NCBI GenBank assembly: GCA_963818225.1
Contig: CAWFRO010000006.1
Span: 1,178,001 to 1,242,000, forward strand
Reading direction: 5' to 3'
Source: Palsa-504 sp963818225
GTDB lineage: Bacteria; Actinomycetota; Actinomycetes; Streptosporangiales; Streptosporangiaceae
Length of the DNA stretch: 64,000 bases
In this document: one piece after another, positions 58,117 through 64,000 of the stretch
Position numbering within the stretch: position 1 is the stretch's first letter
Layout of the letters: every line of letters begins with the position of its first letter
The notes under the pieces: model-generated
What the model saw: only the letters and a program-made list of their open reading frames with translations
Databases searched by the model: none
What the model was told of the DNA's origin: nothing
Made by a program: the position numbers and the translations under genes

Positions 58117-58563
58117 ATGACCGCCCCCTCGATGTCTGCCGAACTGATCCGCTGCCGCCACTGCGGGCGCCGCAACCGGGTCCCGGCCGCCGCGGCCGGT
58201 ATCCCGCGCTGCGGTAACTGCCACCAGCCGCTGCCCTGGATCGCCGACGCCAACGACACCACGTTTGCCGGGGTCGCCGAGGCCGCCTCCCTCCCCGTCG
58301 TCGTCGACCTGTGGGCGCCGTGGTGCGGGCCGTGCCGCATGGTGAGCCCGGCCCTGGAAGAGCTAGCCGCCACGCTGGCCGGCCGGGTCAAGCTGGTGAA
58401 GGTCAACGTGGACAGCGCGCCCCAGATCCAGGAACGGTTCGGCGTGCAGGCCATCCCGACGCTGCTCGTGCTGCGCCACGGGCAGGTCGGCGCGCGCCGG
58501 TCCGGCGCCGCCCCCGCCGCCGAACTGCGCGCCTGGGTCGAGTCGGCGATAGGCCCAGACTGA
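58117..58563 (+). CDS. Zinc-ribbon thioredoxin (TrxC/Trx2 type), 148 aa
   Basis: This is a thioredoxin with an N-terminal zinc ribbon (CRHC at 13-16 and CGNC at 32-35) and the WCGPC active site (69-73). VKVNVDSAPQIQERFGVQAIPTLLVLRHG holds the cis-Pro. It reduces protein disulfides; the fusion with a zinc ribbon is typical of oxidative stress thioredoxins. It begins three bases after the clpB stop, so it is part of the chaperone operon. Its reductase could be the upstream cNMP/reductase-like protein, though that lacks its own CxxC. Confidence 0.93.
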   Translation: MTAPSMSAELIRCRHCGRRNRVPAAAAGIPRCGNCHQPLPWIADANDTTFAGVAEAASLPVVVDLWAPWCGPCRMVSPALEELAATLAGRVKLVKVNVDSAPQIQERFGVQAIPTLLVLRHGQVGARRSGAAPAAELRAWVESAIGPD

Positions 58564-58601
58564 TGGGCACTGACTGATCGGCCCGTAACCTCATCCGCCC
58601 G

Positions 58602-59859
58602 TCAGTTGATCAGCCGGCGCCACGAGGGCGGCAGTCGCCGCACGCCCCCGCCGCGCAACCGCCAGGTACGGTTGCGCCGCGGCCGGGCCCTGCGGTCCGG
58701 CTTGCCCGCCTCGAGTTCGGTCCTGAGCCGGTCGAGATGGCTGATCAGCTCACCTCGCAATGGCCACCCGACCGGCCTGGCCGCCGGGTCGGTGCCCAGT
58801 AGCTCGCTGAGCCGGTCCTGCTCATCGTGCGCCGCGGCCAGGTGATGCTCCAGCTCGGACTCCAGCAGGTCGTGACGGGGCGCATCGAACTCGGTCGCGA
58901 GGCTCCCGTACGTCTTGACCGCGGCGGACAGTTCCCGCAGCACGCCGGCCAGCCGGTGGCGCACGTCCGGATCGGCGACCGGGTTGCCGTCATCAGCCAG
59001 CCGGGTGCTGTCGGCGAGCGACCGGGCGAACACGCGGAGCGTGATCGCCTCATGCTCCAGGGTCTCCAGGCTCTCGCGCAGGGTTATCGTGCTATGCGGC
59101 AGCCGCAGGCTGCGCGGGTTGAGCTTGGTGCTTTCCTCCGCCTGCCGCAGGGCGTCGTCCACCCGCTGTATCTCGCTGCCGAGGGCACGGGCCTGCGCCA
59201 GCCAGTCGCTCGCGGTGGCGGCCCGGACAGGTCCGCCGGCCAGGCCGGCGGCCATCCGGTCCAGCAGTTCGGCCATCATGCGGCAGAGGTCTTCGATGGC
59301 CTCCTCGGCCGGCTGGCACCCGCGGCGAGGTGAGGACGAACCCGGCCACCAGCCCGGCAGCCGTCCCGATGAAGGTCTCGACGATCCGCCCGGTCGCCGC
59401 GGACCTGGTGCCGACCGACATGATGAGCATCGCGCTGATGGGCACCTCGAGGACTTCCTCGCGCAGGTGCAGCGCGTACCCGACGGTGAGCCCCAGCGCG
59501 ATCGCGATCCCCAGGCTCCACCAGGTGAACCCGACCCACGCGGACAGCCCGAGCGCCAGCAGGACGCCCGCCACCACGCTGGCCACCCGGCGCACCGCGG
59601 TGCGCAGCGTCTGGTAGATGCTGACCTGGGCGACAAGCAGCGCGGTGAGCGGCGCCATGACCGGCCGTGACGTATTGGGCAGCGGCAGCGCCAGCAAGTA
59701 GGCGAAGACGGCGGTGACGGTCAGCCGGACGATGGTCGCGGCCGTGGGCTGGGCCCGCTGCCGGACCAGGGTCAGGGTCACGGGCGCACGCTGCGTGATG
59801 GTGCGCGCCGCGGTGCTGATCTCCGCGGCCCGGTGCCGGGGGCGGGTCGCCAGGCTCAC
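58602..59859 (-). pseudogene. FUSC/aromatic acid exporter-family membrane protein, split by a frameshift
   Basis: The N-terminal frame (GTG 59859) has about six hydrophobic helices: IVRLTVTAVFAYLLALPLPN, VMAPLTALLVAQVSIYQTL, VASVVAGVLLALGLSAWVGF and IVETFIGTAAGLVAGFVLTS. At about 59320 it shifts to the frame containing QPAEEAIEDLCRMMAELLDR and the long soluble helical C-terminus (to 58602, HLDRLRTELEAGKPDR). One base restores the FUSC-type protein, which would export aromatic acids or similar compounds. Neither half alone is likely to transport. It converges with the thioredoxin gene. Confidence 0.72.
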
Positions 59860-60013
59860 AGCGCAGGCCCCGGGACGATGTTCCCTGGCCTCACGACCGG
59901 GATACTGCCGGGACCGGCCGCCGGCCCGCATCCCCCGGTCAGCTAGATCCGCGACGCCGTTCCTAGCCGGGCGGGGGATGCGGACCGCCGCGCGCGCGGG
60001 CCACGGTGGAACC

Positions 60014-60449
60014 ATGAAGCCGACCCAGGCGCTGCACGAGGCGGGCCAGAGTCTCTGGCTGGACAACATCACCCGGGCCCTGCTCGAGGAGGGGATCCTG
60101 GCGCGCTACGTCGATGAGTACTCGGTGACCGGGCTCACCTCCAACCCCACCATCTTCGACAAGGCGATCAAGGACGGCACGCGCCTACGACGCCGACATC
60201 GCGGCCTGCAAGGCCTGCGGAGCCTCGGACGAGGAGGTGTTCTTCGAGGTCGAGGATGCGGCCGCCGGCGTACAGGCGGCCAAGGCCGGCGGGATGGCGG
60301 CCATCGGCGTAGCCCGCCTCGGCGACGAGCGGGCGCTGGCCGAGGCGGGCGCGGATCTGGTCGTGCAGACGCTCGACGAGGTGTCCCGCCGGGCCTTGGC
60401 GCAAGGCCGGCTTGAACGGAAGAAGCCCGAGCGGAACACGGAGGCCTGA
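60014..60449 (+). pseudogene. Transaldolase N-terminus fused to a HAD-phosphatase C-terminus
   Basis: ATG 60014 opens a transaldolase start (LHEAGQSLWLDNITRALLEE, GLTSNPTIFDKAIKDG). One extra base at about 60181 shifts the frame, after which AYDADIAACKACGASDEEVF continues the transaldolase. It is then joined directly to VEDAAAGVQAAKAGGMAAIG and GADLVVQTLDEV, the last third of beta-phosphoglucomutase-like HAD phosphatases. About 300 residues of transaldolase, including the Schiff-base Lys, and the HAD Asp nucleophile are missing. A deletion has removed the intervening genes or parts of them. The stop overlaps the G6PDH start by one base. Confidence 0.75.
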
Positions 60450-62092
60450 TGGACCACCGCGACGCCGCCGCGGACGTGCTGGTCATCTTCGGCATCACCG
60501 GAGACCTCGCCCGCAAGATGACCTTCCGCGCCCTGTACCGGCTGGAGCGACGCAGGCTGCTCGATTGCCCGATCATCGGCGTGGCCAGCGACGAGATCAC
60601 CACGGAACAGCTCGTGAAGCAGGCCCGCGAGGCCATCGTGGATTCGGGCCAGGAGGTCGACGACGCGGCCTTCGATCGGCTCGCCCGCCGGATGTCCTAC
60701 CTGCATGGGGACGTCACGGACGCCGCGCTGTACCGCACCCTGGCCAGGAAGGTCGACCGGAGCTGGCGACCCGTGTACTACCTCGAAGTGCCCCCGTCCC
60801 TGTTCGCCCCCATCGTCGAGCAGCTCGGCGCGGCGAAGCTCCTGCGCGACGGCCGGGTGGCGGTCGAGAAGCCGTTCGGCCACGACCTGGTGTCTGCCCG
60901 GGAACTGAACGCCCGCCTGCACCGGCTGCTGCGCGAGAGCCAGATCCTGCGCCTCGATCATTTCCTCGGCAAGGAACCGGTCATCGAGCTGGAGTACCTG
61001 CGGTTCGCCAACCTGGCGCTGGCCGAACTGTGGGACCGCAAGAGCGTGTCCTGCGTGCAGATCACGATGGCCGAGGACTTCGGCGTCGAGGGCCGCGGCG
61101 CGTTCTACGACTCCGTCGGCGCGCTGCGCGACGTGGTCCAGAACCACCTGCTGCAGGTGCTGGCGCTGGTCGCGATGGACCCGCCGGCCGGGGATAGCGC
61201 CGACGACACGCAGGATAAGAAGGCGGAAGTGTTCCGCGCCATGCCGCCCGCCAGCCCGCAGCACTACGTGCGCGGCCAGTACCAGGGGTACGCCGAGGTC
61301 CCCGGCGTGGCCCCCGGTTCGACCACCGAGACCTACGTGGCTCTCCGGCTGGAGATCGACAACTGGCGCTGGGCCGACGTCCCGATCTTCCTGCGGGCCG
61401 GCAAGGCGCTGCCGCGCAGGGTCACCGAGGTGCGGCTGTTCCTGCGTCGTACACCCCGGCTGGCCTTCCTCCCCCAGCCGACCAGGGCGGAACCCAACCA
61501 GATCGTGCTGCGGATCGACCCGGACCCCGGCCTGCGGCTGCAACTGTCCGCGCTGGCCGAACGGTCCTGGCGCGCGGTCCACCTGGACACGTCCTTCGTC
61601 CGCGAGCTGGGCGAACCGCCGGAGCCTTACGAGCGCCTGCTGCGCGCCGCGATCGCCGGCGACCATCAGCTGTTCGCCAGGCAGGACAGCGTCGAGGAGA
61701 CCTGGCGGGTCGTGCAGCCGCTGCTGGAACACCCGCCCGGCGTCCTCCCCTACCCGCGCGGGTCATGGGGACCCGAGGACGCGGAGACCCTGGTCCGCGG
61801 CCACCCGCGCTGGCAGGACCCGTGGCTGCCCGCCGGTGACGAGCTGACCTGCCAGCTCGTCACCGCGGGCCAGCGACGGCGTCGATCCGCGTGTCCGGCT
61901 GGTAGGTGTAGGCCGCCTCGCGCACGGTCTCGCCGGACTCCAGCGCCGCGCCGAGCGCGCCGCCCAGCGCGGCGATGGAGGTGGCCAGCCAGGCCAGGCT
62001 CACCTGGTCGGCCACCCCAGCCGGGTGCCCGAGGACCAGGCCGAGCAGGTTGCCCGGCACGAGCAGCAGCGCCGCGGCGAGCATGGCGATGA
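60449..62092 (+). CDS. zwf: Glucose-6-phosphate dehydrogenase with abnormal C-terminal extension, 547 aa
   Basis: This enzyme oxidises glucose-6-phosphate to the lactone and makes NADPH. The nucleotide site is VIFGITGDLARK (12-23), the substrate motif RLDHFLGKEPV lies near 169-179, and the C-terminal half is as expected up to PYPRGSWGPEDAETLVRGHP and DPWLP (near 465). After this the family ends, but here the frame continues antisense into the membrane-protein gene for about 80 Arg/Pro/Ala-rich residues to 62092. The natural stop was probably lost by an indel near 61840. ATG overlaps the preceding stop by one base (TGATG). The reading is that NADPH supply is coupled to the stress island. Confidence 0.88.
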   Translation: MDHRDAAADVLVIFGITGDLARKMTFRALYRLERRRLLDCPIIGVASDEITTEQLVKQAREAIVDSGQEVDDAAFDRLARRMSYLHGDVTDAALYRTLARKVDRSWRPVYYLEVPPSLFAPIVEQLGAAKLLRDGRVAVEKPFGHDLVSARELNARLHRLLRESQILRLDHFLGKEPVIELEYLRFANLALAELWDRKSVSCVQITMAEDFGVEGRGAFYDSVGALRDVVQNHLLQVLALVAMDPPAGDSADDTQDKKAEVFRAMPPASPQHYVRGQYQGYAEVPGVAPGSTTETYVALRLEIDNWRWADVPIFLRAGKALPRRVTEVRLFLRRTPRLAFLPQPTRAEPNQIVLRIDPDPGLRLQLSALAERSWRAVHLDTSFVRELGEPPEPYERLLRAAIAGDHQLFARQDSVEETWRVVQPLLEHPPGVLPYPRGSWGPEDAETLVRGHPRWQDPWLPAGDELTCQLVTAGQRRRRSACPAGRCRPPRARSRRTPAPRRARRPARRWRWPARPGSPGRPPQPGARGPGRAGCPARAAAPRRAWR

Positions 62093-62987
62093 ACAGGGCC
62101 AGGTACAGCGCGGCCACGCCGAGCCCGACCGTGGCCGCGGTGACGATGTTGAACAGGGCGACCTGCTCGCGCGCGGCCGGGTGCGGGCTGCGCTCCCACA
62201 GCCCGGTGGTGACCATGATCGCCACCGCGATGGCCGAAACCGAGCCAAGGGCGATGACGACCAGCCGCAGCGGTCCCGAGATAGTAAGCGAGCCGCCAGA
62301 TGTCGCTGGTCACCAAGCGCGAATACCCCGGCTGCGAAGGCCACCGCCAGCACGCGCATGAGCCGCAGCGCCAGCCGCCACGGGCGGTTGGCCCGCAGCA
62401 TGCCCAGCAGCAGCCAGATGTTGCCGGTGACGACCCGAGCGACGAAACCCACGCCGTGCTCGCCGCGTTCTGTGCGGGCGCCCAGTTCGCGCATGCGCCG
62501 GGTCACGGCCTCAGCCAGCGGGAGCCGTCCGGCGGCGCCCTCGGCCTGCGCCAGGTCACCGAGTATGTGCCCGACCAGGCGGACGATCGTCTCGGCGGTG
62601 CGCTTGCGCACCGAGACCGGGCCGAGCGCGGGCATGGACAGGACCGCGACCCCGTGGGTCGCGCTGACGTGGGCGATCACCGGGCGCCGCGCGGTCTGCA
62701 GCGGGAGGTCGGTGACGCACACCGCCAGGTGCCAGCCGCGATCGAGAAGCATCCTGCGCCCCGCCGCGATCAGCTCGCTCAGGTCTGTCGGCGGCTGCAC
62801 CAGCCGGTCGGAGACGAACTCGACCCGCCACCGGACTCCGGGCAGTTGCCCGGCGAGCCGGCGCGATCTCCCCGCCCAGGCTCTCGGTCAGCTCCGACGC
62901 GGGTCCAGGTGCGGCCAGCAGGCCGATGACCAGCTCAGGCTGCGGTTTGATGTCAGGAATGCTCTCCGCGCCAGGGCCCTCCGACAT
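61860..62987 (-). pseudogene. Conserved actinobacterial membrane protein with several frameshifts
   Basis: One protein can be followed through four pieces: ATG 62987 (MSEGPGAESIPDIKPQPELV), then PPTDLSELIAAGRRMLLDRG and LAVCVTDLPLQTARRPVIAH (frame change near 62870), then VTSDIWRLAYYLG (near 62300), then LVVIALGSVSAIAVAI and NIVTAATVGLGVAALYLAL to 61860. The N-terminal half looks soluble and the C-terminal half has about four membrane helices. I recall similar unnamed proteins in actinomycetes, with no known function. At least three indels break it here. It converges with zwf. Confidence 0.65.
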
Positions 62988-63185
62988 GATCCCATTTACC
63001 ACCACGGAGGCCATGTTCGCCAGGCAGGCAGGCCGTCCACATCACCAGACCGGTTAGCAGCGTCAGGTCCGGGCCGCAATCGGCCTGCGGATCGCGGGGC
63101 TGCTGGTCGTAGTGCGTTCTGGTTAGGCGTAATGGAACGCCGTGCCGGGTGTCCGGGATTCTCCAGTCAAGGAGGGACACCGCGC

Positions 63186-64000
63186 TCAGTGCTCCCACCA
63201 TGGCCTGGCCGGGCTGGTTCCAGTCGGCTCAAGCGGGGCAACCGGCTCGGCCGGCTCCACCGGAGAAACCGGGGCGGGCCGGTCGCCGCGGGCGCCGACC
63301 TTCGCGTAGCCGAGGAACAACACGCCGCTGACCAGGGTGACCATGATCCACAGCCAGTGGCCGTTGACCCGGCTCCAGTCGTTGAGCCCGTGCAGGATCG
63401 CGGCCACGACCAGGCCGATCCAGCCCACTGCGTACCACTTGTACCGTCCAGTGGCCGCCAGCCCGATGAAGTAGCCGGTCAGACCGGACCAGCAGGCGTG
63501 ACTGATCGGGTCGGTGACAAACCGCCAGACAAACTCCAGGATGAAGTACCGTACCGGGCCTATCAGCACGGCGAATAGCGAGTCTGGCGCGGAGTGGCCG
63601 CTGAGGATCAGCTGCTGGATCGACGGGATGGCCGCCTGCACCGTCAGATAGAACTGCGCCACCCCGTTGACGGTGAAGTAGTGCACCACCTCGCTGGCCC
63701 CGAACACCAGCCCGCTGACCGCGCCGAGGAACAGGTAGTCCACGGGCGTCAGGGACCGCTGCCGGAAGCGCCGGTAGATCAACGCAACGGCCAGCACCGG
63801 AATGGCTTTGGCCAGTTCCTCGGGCAGGGCGACGCTGTAGATGCTCGGCCCCAGGCCCGCGGTGTTGGCGTGCAGGTCGGCCTCTAGCGTGACGGCCAGC
63901 GGCACCTGCGTGGCCAGCGCAATCGCGGTGACCAGGACGAGCATCGGCCTGGACACGTGGTCCGGCCGGATGATGACGCCCAGCAGCAGCAGCCAGGCGA
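63186..64000 (-). CDS. PrsW-family intramembrane protease-like protein, N-terminus cut by window
   Basis: This is a multi-helix membrane protein with the PrsW signature: LPEELAKAIPVLAV (EExxK), GLVFGASEVVHYF (FxxxE) and VAAILHGLNDWSRV (HxxxD). In Bacillus, PrsW is a site-1 protease that starts degradation of an anti-sigma factor; the target here is unknown. The C-terminal tail is Pro/Glu/Val-rich and soluble. The frame stays open to the window edge, where further hydrophobic residues (AWLLLLGVIIRP) precede the GTG at 63956, so the real start lies outside. Confidence 0.85.
   Translation of the reverse strand, partial: AWLLLLGVIIRPDHVSRPMLVLVTAIALATQVPLAVTLEADLHANTAGLGPSIYSVALPEELAKAIPVLAVALIYRRFRQRSLTPVDYLFLGAVSGLVFGASEVVHYFTVNGVAQFYLTVQAAIPSIQQLILSGHSAPDSLFAVLIGPVRYFILEFVWRFVTDPISHACWSGLTGYFIGLAATGRYKWYAVGWIGLVVAAILHGLNDWSRVNGHWLWIMVTLVSGVLFLGYAKVGARGDRPAPVSPVEPAEPVAPLEPTGTSPARPWWEH

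Noticed and set aside
1..64000. CRISPR arrays, tRNA or rRNA genes
   Set aside because: No regularly spaced direct repeats and no tRNA-like or rRNA-like segments were noticed on either strand; short RNA genes cannot be excluded by eye.

Overview
The window is very GC-rich, coding on both strands, and carries actinomycete marker families: a WhiB-type Fe-S regulator, an Rv2466c-type mycothiol-linked DsbA protein, giant LuxR/ATPase regulators, a TrwC-type relaxase remnant and an ECF42/DGPF pair. It most likely comes from a soil filamentous actinomycete (Streptosporangiales-like). The genus cannot be fixed from the sequence alone.

Region 1 (1-27 kb) is accessory metabolism. A decayed IS5-type transposase and a frameshifted CDF metal exporter are followed by three alpha/beta-hydrolases in a row. 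Two tandem giant LuxR-family ATPase regulators come next, then an SDR protein, a minus-strand epoxide-hydrolase/HdeD/STAS-fragment group, a secreted carboxylesterase and a third giant LuxR regulator. After these lie an MBL-fold plus PLP-decarboxylase pair, a PPOX/DGPF/ECF42 sigma group and a TetR regulator divergent from a hydrolase-fold protein that has lost its catalytic residues.

Region 2 (27-32 kb) looks like a scar of horizontal transfer. It holds a VapBC-like pair, the tail of an IS630-type transposase, a hotdog thioesterase in lower-GC DNA, a BrkB/YihY membrane protein, a relaxase N-terminal fragment and several stretches without a recognisable gene.

Region 3 (32-42 kb) returns to catabolic or detoxification genes: a fourth giant LuxR regulator, a CMD-family protein, a small leader ORF joined by ATGA overlap to an AEC permease and an MmgE/PrpD protein, then more alpha/beta-hydrolases and a VOC protein.

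Region 4 (42.6-64 kb) is a stress and dormancy island. It contains a STAS protein, WhiB, a triple-BON protein, a decayed diacylglycerol kinase, a MEDS/GAF-PucR/LuxR signalling group and, divergently, a UBP zinc finger overlapping a cNMP-binding thioredoxin-reductase-like protein. A DUF1931 histone-fold protein, Hsp20, DnaK, GrpE, DnaJ/CbpA, a CbpM-like modulator, ClpB and a zinc-ribbon thioredoxin follow. The island ends with a FUSC exporter, a transaldolase/HAD chimera, G6PDH, a membrane protein of unknown role and a PrsW-type protease cut by the window edge. Redox sensing, proteostasis and NADPH supply sit together here, which suggests one stress response.

A notable property of the window is the number of frame-broken genes: CDF, PucR, DAGK, dnaK tail, grpE, FUSC, transaldolase and a membrane protein. 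Either this genome carries many decaying genes or the assembly contains indel errors. Reads would decide this before any biological reading of the broken genes.
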